Assembly: GCF_030068545.1 (NCBI RefSeq)
Contig: NZ_JASJOR010000003.1
Span: 248,001 to 312,000 of the forward strand
Source: Xanthocytophaga flava
Lineage (GTDB): Bacteria; Bacteroidota; Bacteroidia; Cytophagales; 172606-1
Reading direction: 5' to 3'
DNA length: 64,000 nucleotides
The position numbers and the translations under genes are program-made. Under the pieces are notes generated by a model. The model saw only the letters and a list, made by a program, of their open reading frames with translations. It was not told where the DNA came from and searched no databases. Position 1 is the first letter of the stretch, and each line of letters starts with the position of its first letter. This document shows positions 17,366-26,437 of this stretch, in pieces.

Positions 17366-18961
17366 ATGCGTAATGAATTTATTGCCTTTTCAATTATCTC
17401 TGTAGTTTTGATTGGAGGTGTTGCCTGGTGGTTATGGCATCCATTAGCTTACACCTATATTGTGTTGCTTCCTGTCATTGGGATAGGTTTCTATGATATG
17501 ATTCAGACACGTCAGGCTATCAAGCGTAACTTTCCTATTTTAGGAAGAGGACGATACATTTTTGAAAGCCTGCGTCCAAAATTGTATCAGTACTTTATCG
17601 AGTCAGATACCGATGGAACTCCATTTAGCCGTACTCATAGATCTATTGTATACCAAAGAGCTAAAAAAGAATTGGATACAACTCCTTTTGGAACACAATT
17701 GAATGTATACGATGAAGGATATGAATGGATGGCTCATTCCATTGCTGCATTGGATAAAAAATTACTGAACCATGATCCCAGAGTGCTTGTGGGCGGTCCT
17801 GCTTGCAAACAACCTTATTCACTGAGTATATTTAATGTTTCTGCCATGAGTTTTGGCTCATTGAGTAAAGCTGCTATCATGGCACTTAATGGTGGGGCAA
17901 AGATAGGTGGCTTTGCACACAATACAGGAGAAGGAGGCATTAGTCCATATCATATCGAGATGGGAGGAGACTTGATTTACCAGGTAGGAACTGGCTATTT
18001 TGGTTGTCGAGCCGACGATGGAAATTTCTCTCCTGAGCGCTTTAAAGTTTCTGCTGCGTATCCAAATGTGAAAATGATTGAGTTAAAACTTTCACAAGGA
18101 GCTAAGCCTGGTCATGGTGGTATATTGCCTGCTGCTAAAAACACACCTGAAATTGCAGCTATACGGGGTGTAAAGCCACATACTCAGGTAGATTCACCTC
18201 CCTATCATCGTGCATTTACTAACCCTCTGGGTTTGTTGAAGTTAATTCAACAGATGCGGGAATTGTCAGATGGCAAACCTGTTGGATTTAAACTGTGTAT
18301 AGGCCACAAACATGAATTCGTAGCTATTTGCAAGGCCATGATCGAAACAGGTATCACACCAGATTTTATTACAGTGGATGGTGGAGAGGGTGGAACGGGG
18401 GCTGCACCACTGGAATTTTCAAACTATGTGGGAATGCCGTTCAAAGAGGCTTTGGCGTTTGTATATGATACCTTAGTGGGATTTGATCTGAAGAAGCATA
18501 TTACGATTCTGGCTGCAGGTAAAGTAATTAGTGGATTTGATATGGTAAGAGCCATGGCTTTGGGTGCAGATGCCTGTTATAGTGCTCGTGCTATGATGAT
18601 GGCATTGGGTTGTATTCAGGCTCTGGAATGTAATAATAACAAATGTCCTACAGGAGTTGCTACACAAGATCCCGAATTAGTTAAAGGTTTAGTGGTAGAG
18701 AATAAACAAGTACGGGTTGCCAACTACCATCAGCTCACAGTAGAAAGTTTCGTAGAGTTAATGGCTGCTGCCGGATTAAAAGAACCTTCACAGATTACCC
18801 GTAGACATTTGAGCCGGAGAGTATTTATGAATCTGGTAAAGCGGTATGACGAAATTTATCCTTATGTGCCAAAAGGGAGCCTTTTAGATATAGATACCTG
18901 TCCTCAGGATTATGCAGAACTAATGAGATACACCAATACAGATAGTTTTGCCATGCAGTAA
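17366..18961 (+). CDS. Membrane-anchored FMN-binding glutamate-synthase-like protein
   Basis: A 531-residue protein with two N-terminal transmembrane helices (about 6-45), followed by the FMN-binding barrel of the glutamate synthase large subunit. Visible landmarks are SAMSFGSLSKAAI, NTGEGGISPYH, LSQGAKPGHGG, DGGEGGTGAAP and the [3Fe-4S] cysteines C416, C422 and C427 in CIQALECNNNKCPTG. The glutaminase domain and the C-terminal GXGXG domain of GltB are absent, so it cannot release ammonia from glutamine by itself. Proteins of this architecture are widespread and poorly characterised. It is probably an iron-sulfur flavoprotein attached to the inner membrane. It begins at ATG 17366 and has its own terminator. 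Confidence 0.88.
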   Translation: MRNEFIAFSIISVVLIGGVAWWLWHPLAYTYIVLLPVIGIGFYDMIQTRQAIKRNFPILGRGRYIFESLRPKLYQYFIESDTDGTPFSRTHRSIVYQRAKKELDTTPFGTQLNVYDEGYEWMAHSIAALDKKLLNHDPRVLVGGPACKQPYSLSIFNVSAMSFGSLSKAAIMALNGGAKIGGFAHNTGEGGISPYHIEMGGDLIYQVGTGYFGCRADDGNFSPERFKVSAAYPNVKMIELKLSQGAKPGHGGILPAAKNTPEIAAIRGVKPHTQVDSPPYHRAFTNPLGLLKLIQQMRELSDGKPVGFKLCIGHKHEFVAICKAMIETGITPDFITVDGGEGGTGAAPLEFSNYVGMPFKEALAFVYDTLVGFDLKKHITILAAGKVISGFDMVRAMALGADACYSARAMMMALGCIQALECNNNKCPTGVATQDPELVKGLVVENKQVRVANYHQLTVESFVELMAAAGLKEPSQITRRHLSRRVFMNLVKRYDEIYPYVPKGSLLDIDTCPQDYAELMRYTNTDSFAMQ

Positions 18962-19045
18962 GTAGGTTGTCACAATTTAGGAAATTCTTCTTTTCTAGAA
19001 GAATTCTGATGGCTGTAGCATTTATTTCTAACTCAATGTATGTTT

Positions 19046-19086
19046 AAAAGTATTCTATTCGTTAGAAAGTAATAGAATACTTTTTT
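19046..19086 (+). terminator. Intrinsic terminator
   Basis: A perfect 14-bp stem (19046-19059 / 19071-19084), 11-base loop and T run, after the glutamate-synthase-like gene. A weaker 9-bp hairpin lies just before it at 18983-19005. Confidence 0.82.
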
Positions 19087-19196
19087 ATTTTCGCTAATCT
19101 TACTCTGGTTGAGTAAACGAGAGTAAGCGGCCAGTTTTGATATGTATCAGACTAATGCCATTTTTTCAGACTTAGCGATCAAAACTTTTTTACTTT

Positions 19197-20252
19197 ATGC
19201 GCACACTGACAAACCTAAACGATCCCATTTTTATACCTAAAGACAATTATACTCCATTGGATCGCTTTTTTCTTCGGCTTCTTGCTGATGAAAGAAATCT
19301 TCCTTTTGCTTATCTTACTTTAAACATTAGTTTAACCTTATTACCTGTTGGCATTTTGCTTTTTATGCCATTTATCACAGGGTGGGTATGGTGGAGTCTG
19401 GTAGTTGTTTATTACTATTTTTGCCATATCCGGTACAAAGGTCCTTTTGGATTAATGCTGCATTGTGTTAGCCATCGGCCTTTGTTTAAGAAAGAATATA
19501 ACTGGCTTAATCATTATCTTCCCTGGATAGTTGCTCCTTTTTTTGGACAGTCGCCTGAAACGTATTTTAGTCACCATATTGGAATGCACCATTCTGAAAA
19601 CAATCTGGAAGATGATAAAAGTAGTACGATGTTTTATCAGCGGGATAGTCTTCGTAGTTTTCTGAAATACCTGGCCAACTTTTTATTTCTTGGGATATTT
19701 GAGCTGGTTGACTATTTCAAACAGAAAAAGCGCCGGAGTCTGATGCGTAGGGCTATTACAGGAGAGGCTGTGTTTTATATTCTGTGTATTGCTCTTTGGT
19801 TTGTGCGCTGGCAGGCTGTGGTTGTAGTATTTATCATACCTTTTCTGATAACCCGTATTATTCAAATGATAGGAAACTGGACTCAGCATGCATTTCTGGA
19901 TGCTGCTGATCCGGGTAATCCCTTTAAAAATAGTGTGACTTGTATTAATACCAAATACAATAAAAAATGCTGGAATGATGGCTATCATGCGAGTCATCAT
20001 TTTCGCCCTGCTATGCACTGGACTGAGCACCCCACATTTTTCCTGAAAAACCTGGATAAATATTCGGCTAATCAAGCTATTGTCTTTGAAAATATTGAAT
20101 TTCTGGGGATTTTCTCATTGCTGATGAGAAAACGATATGACAAACTAGCAACATACTTTGTAAATGTAAATAATGCATTTTCTTCTGATGATGAAGTAAT
20201 AGCACTCTTAAAGGAAAGAACACAACGAATACCTCTTCCTGTCAGTGCATAG
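19197..20252 (+). CDS. Fatty acid desaturase-family membrane protein
   Basis: A 351-residue integral membrane protein with hydrophobic helices around residues 38-60, 62-78, 160-175 and 187-220. The histidine boxes of the di-iron desaturase superfamily are present: HCVSH (89-93), HHIGMHH (126-132), and a C-terminal HASHH...HWTEH cluster. These would bind the two catalytic irons on the cytoplasmic face. Members insert double bonds or hydroxyl groups into acyl chains or lipids. The substrate cannot be read from sequence. It begins at ATG 19197 and is followed by a terminator, so it appears to be a single-gene unit. Confidence 0.87.
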   Translation: MRTLTNLNDPIFIPKDNYTPLDRFFLRLLADERNLPFAYLTLNISLTLLPVGILLFMPFITGWVWWSLVVVYYYFCHIRYKGPFGLMLHCVSHRPLFKKEYNWLNHYLPWIVAPFFGQSPETYFSHHIGMHHSENNLEDDKSSTMFYQRDSLRSFLKYLANFLFLGIFELVDYFKQKKRRSLMRRAITGEAVFYILCIALWFVRWQAVVVVFIIPFLITRIIQMIGNWTQHAFLDAADPGNPFKNSVTCINTKYNKKCWNDGYHASHHFRPAMHWTEHPTFFLKNLDKYSANQAIVFENIEFLGIFSLLMRKRYDKLATYFVNVNNAFSSDDEVIALLKERTQRIPLPVSA

Positions 20253-20275
20253 GAAATCGGATACATTGCTTTTTG

Positions 20276-20310
20276 AAGACTGTATGAAGTGATTAATACA
20301 GTCTTTATTT
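20276..20310 (+). terminator. Intrinsic terminator of the desaturase gene
   Basis: A 10-bp perfect stem (20276-20285 / 20296-20305) with a 10-base loop and a T-rich tail. Confidence 0.75.
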
Positions 20311-20457
20311 TTTATTAAGAAGTGGTTTTGTATACATCAACCTTTCTCAAATTGCTGTACTAGACAGATCTTCCATTGCAGGACTACTAGGTGCTGTCTG
20401 GTTTATTTTGTTCGTTCCAAAGAGTTCAACATCTTTACCTCTACTATTGTAAACAAG

Positions 20458-20486
20458 AAAGGAGAAGCTACTAACCGCTTCTCCTT
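20458..20486 (-). terminator. Terminator candidate of the GH3 gene
   Basis: An inverted repeat GGAGAAGC/GCTTCTCC (20461-20468 / 20477-20484) lies 35 bases beyond the leftward GH3 stop. On the minus strand it is followed by a T-rich stretch. Confidence 0.6.
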
Positions 20487-20518
20487 CCATAGTATGACAA
20501 TAGTTCTGGGACTAAATG

Positions 20519-22042
20519 TTAAGCTATTTCATTCACCATTTCCAGAACCTCTTCAATATGTTCGCGATTATTAGACAATCTAGGTACTTTGTGTTGACCT
20601 CCCAACTTTCCTCTTTTTTTCATCCAGTTGTAGAATGTTCCGCTTGGCAGGCTGTGTACAATTGGCATTTGTAATGCCATATCCTGATAACGTTTGGCAT
20701 CATAATCTGAATTGATGCTACGAAGTGTGTCATCTAAAATCTTTGTGAATTTTTCCAGATCTTCAGGCTCTTTTTCGAACTCTATAGCCCATTCATGTCC
20801 GCCTTTCCCTGTTTCTGTCATATAGACAGGAGCAGCGGTAAAGTTTCGGATCAGGGCATCCGTTGCTTCGCTTGCTTTGGTGATGGCAGCTTCTGCATTC
20901 TCAATGATGACTTCTTCCCCAAAGGCATTAATAAAATGTTTTACTCGTCCAGTGATGCGTATGCGATACGGATTTACCGTGGTGAACTTGACCGTATCTC
21001 CAATCAAATAGCGCCACAGGCCTGCATTGGTAGAAATGACCATTGCATAGTTCTTATTTAACTCTACCTGGCTTAGAGTAAGTGCTTTGGGATACGGATT
21101 CTCGATTTCTTCCAGTGGAATAAACTCATAGAATACCCCATAATCCAGCATAAGCAGCATATCATTCGTGCCTAGCCGATCCTGAATACCAAAAAAGCCC
21201 TCAGAAGCATTATACAGTTCCAGATAGCTCATAGATGGGGAAGGCACCAACTCTTTATTGAATAGATCTCTATAAGGATCAAAGGCCACTGCTCCATGCG
21301 CAAACAGTTCCAGATTGGGCCATACCTCCAGAATGTTCTTTTTACCTTTTAACTCCAATATACGACGGATCAGCACAATAGTCCAGGTGGGAACTCCCAA
21401 AATACTGGTCACATTCTCATCCATAGTCACCTGAGCCATCCGTTCAATTTTTTCTTCCCATTCATTCATCAGAGCAATATCAAGTCCTGGGGTACGAATA
21501 AACTGAGCCCAGATAGGCAGGTTTTTCATGATAACAGCTGACACATCTCCATAGAATGATTCAGGATTACGTTCGTTGGTTTGATAACTACCTCCAATAG
21601 ACAATCCTTTTCCCATAAATACTTTGGTGTCAGGTTTGTTATTGACAAAGATGGTCATCATATCTTTACCACCTTTAAAGTGGCAGGCTTCCAGTGCTTC
21701 CTGAGAAACCGGAATAAACTTACTGCGTGCATTGGTGGTTCCTGAAGACTTGGCAAACCATGTAATTTCAGAAGGCCATAAAAGATTTTGCTCCCCACGC
21801 ATCAACCGTTCAATATACGGATACAAGTCCTCATAGGAGGATACTGGTACACGTTGCTGAAAATCTTCGATTGAATGAATAGAATCATAATCATATTTCT
21901 GACCCCACTCCGTATCTCGTGCCTGATTTATCAAATTGACAAACTGTTCCTGCTGGGTATCATGGGGATACATCATGAAAAGCTCTATCTGACTGATGCG
22001 CTTTTTCATGATCCAGGTAAGAATGCTATTGAATAGTTCCAT
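20519..22042 (-). CDS. GH3-family acyl-acid-amide synthetase-like enzyme
   Basis: A 507-residue soluble protein of the GH3 family, ANL-type adenylating enzymes best known in plants, where they conjugate auxin or jasmonate to amino acids. The ATP/AMP-binding motif is SSGTTNARSK (residues 99-108). Further family blocks are YNASEGFFGIQD, LMLDYGVFYEFIP, NAGLWRYLIGDTVKF and ITGRVKHFINAFGEEVI, and the C-terminal GGQHKVPRL. Length is close to bacterial homologues. The bacterial substrate is unknown. It begins at ATG 22042 and stands alone between the desaturase gene and a MITE-like element. Confidence 0.92.
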   Translation of the reverse strand: MELFNSILTWIMKKRISQIELFMMYPHDTQQEQFVNLINQARDTEWGQKYDYDSIHSIEDFQQRVPVSSYEDLYPYIERLMRGEQNLLWPSEITWFAKSSGTTNARSKFIPVSQEALEACHFKGGKDMMTIFVNNKPDTKVFMGKGLSIGGSYQTNERNPESFYGDVSAVIMKNLPIWAQFIRTPGLDIALMNEWEEKIERMAQVTMDENVTSILGVPTWTIVLIRRILELKGKKNILEVWPNLELFAHGAVAFDPYRDLFNKELVPSPSMSYLELYNASEGFFGIQDRLGTNDMLLMLDYGVFYEFIPLEEIENPYPKALTLSQVELNKNYAMVISTNAGLWRYLIGDTVKFTTVNPYRIRITGRVKHFINAFGEEVIIENAEAAITKASEATDALIRNFTAAPVYMTETGKGGHEWAIEFEKEPEDLEKFTKILDDTLRSINSDYDAKRYQDMALQMPIVHSLPSGTFYNWMKKRGKLGGQHKVPRLSNNREHIEEVLEMVNEIA

Positions 22043-22273
22043 GGGTTGTAATGATTTACTTGCTTTAAAGAGGCGAATACTAGTGTTGTTCAGTGTCTGT
22101 TACTTCCTGAATAGAAATAAAGAAACTTACCAAAGTACTAAAAAAATATTCTATTTCCCAAACTGACCTATATAGGATGAGTTGCGTAAGAAAATGAAGT
22201 AAAAGCAACATTTTTACAAAAAAAATGGATTTCAAATGCATAAACTAGCTTTGAAATCCATTCTAATAACTAT

Positions 22274-22548
22274 GAAACTGTTTAAACAAATTAGTAAAGG
22301 CTGCAAATGCATATTTTGTGATGCGCCTTTCTGCCCCGTCGTTGGTGTTATCACCAACGACCACTTTACCCTCATGCAAGTTGGTGATAACACCAACTTG
22401 GGGAAGCTGCAAAGGCCGATTTTAGGCCGCGATTTCATCCATGTTGAGGGACGACGCTGGCTATGTTGCGATTGGTTTATAGGCAACTCTCTCGTCTCGC
22501 TCCAAAATCTGCTCGTTGAGCTTCTTTAAAATTTGTTTAAACAGCTTC
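22274..22548. repeat. MITE-like element, family A copy 1
   Basis: A 275-bp non-coding element bounded by 19-bp near-perfect terminal inverted repeats (GAAACTGTTTAAACAAATT and its complement, one mismatch). TAT occurs on both outer flanks, a possible 3-bp target duplication. Inside are two strong palindromes, CGTTGGTG/CACCAACG (22340-22359) and CAAGTTGGTG/CACCAACTTG (22377-22400). Read on the minus strand, its left end (AAGCTCAACGAGCAGATTTT...AGCGAG) and right end (TTTGCAGCCTTTA) match copies 2 and 3 near 40 kb. It encodes nothing convincing. Confidence 0.78.
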
Positions 22549-22571
22549 TATAAACGATAGATATTTATTAT

Positions 22572-22871
22572 TTAAGCTGTTTGTTTATTCCATATGTCAG
22601 CATACTCTTCCGGATGTCTTTTGAATTGTGCATGCACATATGGACACAAAGGAATCACTTGCAGGTTATTATCACGAACGTAGGCTACCATGGTATCAAG
22701 AAGTTGCTTGGCATACCCCTTGCCTGATTCTTCCGGATCTACTTCTGTATGATAAACCGTAAGATTTGTTCCGGAAATGCTAATGACCATTTCTCCGATT
22801 TTTTTACCCTCATCATATAAGTTAAATGATCCGTGTTTGCGCTCGTTTAGTTCTAACTTTATTTCTGCCAT
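22572..22871 (-). CDS. YjdJ-type small GNAT N-acetyltransferase
   Basis: A 99-residue minimal GNAT fold (GNAT_acetyltr_2 type). The characteristic run is HTEVDPEESGKGYAKQLLD (about 41-59), where the G-K-G loop binds acetyl-CoA, followed by VIPLCPYVHAQFKRHPEEY near the C-terminus. The substrate is unknown. It is the last gene of a leftward cluster (pirin, OsmC, GNAT, GNAT) and is a diverged paralogue of the next gene. It starts at ATG 22871. Confidence 0.9.
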   Translation of the reverse strand: MAEIKLELNERKHGSFNLYDEGKKIGEMVISISGTNLTVYHTEVDPEESGKGYAKQLLDTMVAYVRDNNLQVIPLCPYVHAQFKRHPEEYADIWNKQTA

Positions 22872-22910
22872 AGTGTATAGATTTTGTGGTGTGTTACGAT
22901 TAAAAGGTTG

Positions 22911-23213
22911 TTATTGTTTATGATAACCCGGATCGAGCTGTTGCTGATACTCCGGATGCTTCTTGATAAACTCTGCTACAAATGGACAATAGACCATCAC
23001 AGGCTTATGATGCTTCTGGGCATACGCAAATGCGCCTTTGACCAATGCACTGGCAATACCTTTTCCTTCCAATGCCTTAGGGACTGTTGTATGCATAAAG
23101 GCAATGCTATCCTTATAGAAACGATACGACATAGAGGCTATCTCGCCATCTGCTTCTATCTCAAACTGCATGTTTGTTTCATTATTTCGAATAGAATAGG
23201 CTGTGTCAGACAT
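22911..23213 (-). CDS. Second YjdJ-type GNAT N-acetyltransferase
   Basis: A 100-residue paralogue of its downstream neighbour, with the same layout: HTTVPKALEGKGIASALVK for the acetyl-CoA loop, then VMVYCPFVAEFIKKHPEYQ. The two copies are clearly diverged, so the duplication is old. It is 12 bp downstream of the osmC-like gene and surely co-transcribed with it. The acetyl acceptor is unknown. Confidence 0.9.
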   Translation of the reverse strand: MSDTAYSIRNNETNMQFEIEADGEIASMSYRFYKDSIAFMHTTVPKALEGKGIASALVKGAFAYAQKHHKPVMVYCPFVAEFIKKHPEYQQQLDPGYHKQ

Positions 23214-23225
23214 AGTGAGACTGGG

Positions 23226-23636
23226 TTAAATACTGTTATCTTCTTCCAGTACAGTATGAATATGAATAGGATGTGTTAGTATTTTGTGAATAGAACAACG
23301 ATCTCCTATCTCCAGCAACCGCTGCTTTTGTTCGTCTGTCAGGTTACCTGTCAGACGGATACTACTTTGCATAGAGGAGGTATTTAACTGAGTGTCACGT
23401 AACAGCGTTACCTGCACATCCGCATGTTCCAGTGGCCATTGTTTACGATCTGCATACATGCGGAGGGTAATGGTTATACAGGCAGCCAGAGAGGCACATA
23501 ACAACTCACCTGGAGAAAACCCTGTGTTCATACCACCCACATCCAGTGGCTCGTCGGCCATGATCTGGTTGTTGCTGCCAGACTGAATGGTGGTTGAGAA
23601 ATGATCTTTTCTGATCTGTGCTTTGACAATATTCAT
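23226..23636 (-). CDS. OsmC-family peroxiredoxin-like protein
   Basis: A 136-residue OsmC/Ohr-fold protein. The two redox cysteines are present: C53 in ELLCASLAACITITLRMYA and C114 in GDRCSIHKIL, as expected for thiol-dependent hydroperoxide reduction in the cytoplasm. An extra Cys (C47) precedes the first. The length and sequence suggest the general OsmC/YhfA branch rather than Ohr. It sits 24 bp after the pirin gene and 12 bp before a GNAT gene, all on the minus strand. Confidence 0.92.
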   Translation of the reverse strand: MNIVKAQIRKDHFSTTIQSGSNNQIMADEPLDVGGMNTGFSPGELLCASLAACITITLRMYADRKQWPLEHADVQVTLLRDTQLNTSSMQSSIRLTGNLTDEQKQRLLEIGDRCSIHKILTHPIHIHTVLEEDNSI

Positions 23637-23660
23637 CAGCAGTGGGTAAATAAATGAAAC

Positions 23661-24518
23661 TCAATAATCCAGTGTACCAAATAATCCGTTCTTATAATCT
23701 TCTATGGCCTGATCTACCTCTGCCATTGTCGTCATGACAAAGTTATCTTTGGCTGCAACAGGTTCGTCGATAGGTTCACCTGACAGAAAGAGAATGGTAG
23801 CATCTGTATGGGTAGTCAAAGAAAAGGCATCTCCTTCTTTTTCAAAAATAATAAGGTTATGTTTCTCTATAGTGGTTGTACCATCGATCAGTATACTACC
23901 ATCCATGATATATACCAAAGTCCAGTAGCCATTTACCACAGGAATCCGGATTGTTTTGCCTGCCCGTATTGTGCCCATGGCGGAAGTAATAGGCGTGTAA
24001 GAAATGGTGATAGGACCTGTCTGATTATCCAGTGTACCACTAACCAGCCTGATATCGACGCCTTCTTCTTCAAAGATGGCAGGCATTGCTTCTTTAGCCG
24101 CATATTGATAACGAGACTCATCCCATTTATGTGAAGCCGGAACATTGATCCATAACTGTATCATTTCATTAGTACCTCCATTGTGATGGATGTATTCTGA
24201 TGGACCCTCACTATGCAGAATGCCTTTGCCGGCAAACATCCACTGCACATCGCCTGCATTCAGTATCTGGTCATTACCTGTACTGTCTTTATGATGAAAC
24301 TGTCCTTGCAAAATATAGCTAACTGGTGCAAAACCTCTGTGTGGATGAGGATGAATGCGATTCTCAGAGCCTGGTGGAATGGTGTCAGGCCCTCCATGAT
24401 GTAAAAGGATAAAGGGGCTGGCAAACCGGAAATCTTTGTGTGGTAGTGGTTGTAATACTTTTTCTGTAGGAGTAATCAGCTTCTCTCTTCCCAAAAGTAT
24501 GTGGGCTATTTTTTTCAT
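23661..24518 (-). CDS. Pirin-family bicupin
   Basis: A 285-residue two-domain cupin. The N-terminal metal site is intact: H58 and H60 in HPHPHRGF, H102 and E104 in GILHSEGP, the equivalents of His56, His58, His101 and Glu103 of human pirin. Bacterial pirins bind iron and some show quercetin 2,3-dioxygenase activity or respond to stress; the role here is inferred only from family. It is the first gene of the leftward cluster with OsmC and two GNATs. It starts at ATG 24518, divergent from the ECF sigma factor gene. Confidence 0.92.
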   Translation of the reverse strand: MKKIAHILLGREKLITPTEKVLQPLPHKDFRFASPFILLHHGGPDTIPPGSENRIHPHPHRGFAPVSYILQGQFHHKDSTGNDQILNAGDVQWMFAGKGILHSEGPSEYIHHNGGTNEMIQLWINVPASHKWDESRYQYAAKEAMPAIFEEEGVDIRLVSGTLDNQTGPITISYTPITSAMGTIRAGKTIRIPVVNGYWTLVYIMDGSILIDGTTTIEKHNLIIFEKEGDAFSLTTHTDATILFLSGEPIDEPVAAKDNFVMTTMAEVDQAIEDYKNGLFGTLDY

Positions 24519-24665
24519 TATGGTGTGTGGTTAAAAATAGAATTAGTCAATTGGTTCTGTTTGGGTTTTGAATATAGGTGTGTAATACATACAATCCAAA
24601 CTATCTGTGTCTACCAGGCTTCTGGTGTCAATTTAATGATTTCATAACACAACTCTTGGAGAAGG

Positions 24666-25241
24666 ATGGTAAAGGATGCTTTAGTTTTGCTTTTTTATTG
24701 CATGGAATCGACTTACCTCAATGAGTTGTTTGATAGAATGCGCCAGGGAGATCGCCTTGCGCTTGATAAGTTGTATGGGCATTGCTACCATCGACTGTGT
24801 GACTTTGCCTGCCAGATTGTAAAGAGTCCTGATTTGGCAGAAGAGGTGGTTTCGGATGTGTTTTTGCTAGTGTGGCAGAAACGAGAGTCCTTGACTATTC
24901 AAACAACGTTGAGGGCTTACCTGTATAGTATGGTTCGAAACCAGGCGCTGCTTTATGTCCGGAAAGAGAATATATATCAGCCGTTAGCTGATGAATTTGA
25001 AAATACACAAGCCGAGTATTATAATCCGCTGGAAGCCCTATTGTTCCATGAACTGGACTTTCACATTGATTCACTGATCAATCAATTGCCTGAGCCTGAT
25101 CGGCTAATCCTTCGTTTAAAACTTTCCGGGCTGAAATATGCTGAAATTGCACAAGCTATGGAGCTATCCGAAAAAACAATCGAATACCGATTGTCTAAAT
25201 CCATTGATTTTCTCCGGAAGACCTATCAAAAGAGCAAATAA
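24666..25241 (+). CDS. ECF (FecI-like) sigma-70 factor
   Basis: A 191-residue extracytoplasmic-function sigma factor. Region 2 is seen at about 35-95 (DLAEEVVSDVFLLVWQKR, AYLYSMVRNQAL), and region 4 helix-turn-helix at about 145-190 (LSGLKYAEIAQAMELSEKT). Start codons ATG 24666 and ATG 24702 (MESTYLNELFD) are both possible; the second gives the usual family N-terminus. It precedes fecR, susC and susD on the same strand, so it very likely directs transcription of this locus when released by FecR. Confidence 0.93.
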   Translation: MVKDALVLLFYCMESTYLNELFDRMRQGDRLALDKLYGHCYHRLCDFACQIVKSPDLAEEVVSDVFLLVWQKRESLTIQTTLRAYLYSMVRNQALLYVRKENIYQPLADEFENTQAEYYNPLEALLFHELDFHIDSLINQLPEPDRLILRLKLSGLKYAEIAQAMELSEKTIEYRLSKSIDFLRKTYQKSK

Positions 25242-25356
25242 CTGTTCTCAGATCTGTATTTATCCTGATTGCAGATAACATTTTCTTAACGATTTCTTAA
25301 CCTGTTTTTTCAGGGGAATGACCTTCTTTTTCTCTCATAGGTGTGAATAAACAATT

Positions 25357-26433
25357 ATGTGGAAAGAAGAAAATTTTGAAAGACTGCTCCGGTATTGGCA
25401 TGGTAAGAGCTCTCCGAAAGAAGAAGTTGAAATTCGCCAGTGGCTTGCCAGTGAACCCGAAAATGAGGCTTTGTTTGAAGCTCTTAAAGACTATTTTGAA
25501 ACCATAAGACTAGAGGAAACAACCTATGACGTTTCTGATAAAGGCTATAAACGTTTGTCAGACAAAATAACAGACTGGGAAGAGTCTGTCAGGATTGAGG
25601 CTGATTCTGTGACTAAAGATGCTACTGACGGAGTAATATTATCTATCGGAAGGAAGCTCTCATACAAAAAGCTACTAGCTTCGGCTGCTGTGGTGGCAGG
25701 ACTTCTTTTTGGCGGACTCTATATATGGAAAATAGGAATACAGATTTCCGAACAGAGTAACATTGTCTGGGTGACGAAAGAAACAGGCCGGAAACAGCAG
25801 GAAAAAGTTACGTTGCCTGATGGAAGTATGGTTTATCTGAATGTCGAAAGTCGCATAAAGTACAATCCAGACTCCTTTACCCAGGAGAGAACCATCTACC
25901 TGGAAGGAGAGGCTTTTTTTGAGGTGACGCCTGATAAAAAAAGACCCTTTCGTGTCAAAACGCCAACTTTAACTACACAGGTGCTGGGTACCTCCTTTAA
26001 TGTGCAGGCCTATCGTAACTTAAATGGAAGCAAATACGAATCTACCCATGTAACTGTGGCTACCGGAAAGGTGCGGGTTGTAGATAGCTTGCAAGCAGAG
26101 TTGGGACAATTGCTTCCGGGTGATGAACTGATTTATGATAAGACATCTCATTCTGTTGAGACTCGTAAAGTAGATCTGTCAACTGTACGTAGCTGGCAAA
26201 ATAAACGTCTGATATTCAAAGATACACCTATTGCCGAGATTGCTGCTCAACTGGAGAGATGGTATGATGTATCCATTGTGATTGACAATCCGGCTTTGTA
26301 TTCCTGTCATTTTACAGCCACCTTCAACCAGCTAACATTAGAGCAAACATTGGAACTATTATCTATCACCACAAACCTCAGTTATCAGCAGAATGGAAAA
26401 ACAATAACGCTTAGAGGAAACGCGTGTCAATAA
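25357..26433 (+). CDS. FecR-family anti-sigma factor
   Basis: A 358-residue single-pass membrane protein. An N-terminal cytoplasmic sigma-binding region (about 1-100) is followed by a transmembrane helix (106-124) and a periplasmic FecR domain (about 135-250; TLPDGSMVYLNVESRIKYN, FEVTPDKKRPFRVKT, VLGTSFNVQAY), then a C-terminal DUF4974/STN-like domain (about 285-355; RLIFKDTPIAEIAAQLERWY). It transmits the occupancy signal of the outer-membrane receptor to the ECF sigma. It lies between the sigma factor and an STN-bearing SusC, the classical arrangement. Confidence 0.94.
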   Translation: MWKEENFERLLRYWHGKSSPKEEVEIRQWLASEPENEALFEALKDYFETIRLEETTYDVSDKGYKRLSDKITDWEESVRIEADSVTKDATDGVILSIGRKLSYKKLLASAAVVAGLLFGGLYIWKIGIQISEQSNIVWVTKETGRKQQEKVTLPDGSMVYLNVESRIKYNPDSFTQERTIYLEGEAFFEVTPDKKRPFRVKTPTLTTQVLGTSFNVQAYRNLNGSKYESTHVTVATGKVRVVDSLQAELGQLLPGDELIYDKTSHSVETRKVDLSTVRSWQNKRLIFKDTPIAEIAAQLERWYDVSIVIDNPALYSCHFTATFNQLTLEQTLELLSITTNLSYQQNGKTITLRGNACQ

Positions 26434-26437
26434 AGAG

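Noticed and set aside
22236..22529. Open frames on both strands across the MITE-like element
   Set aside because: They run through terminal repeats and palindromes, and differ between element copies, so they are not conserved genes.
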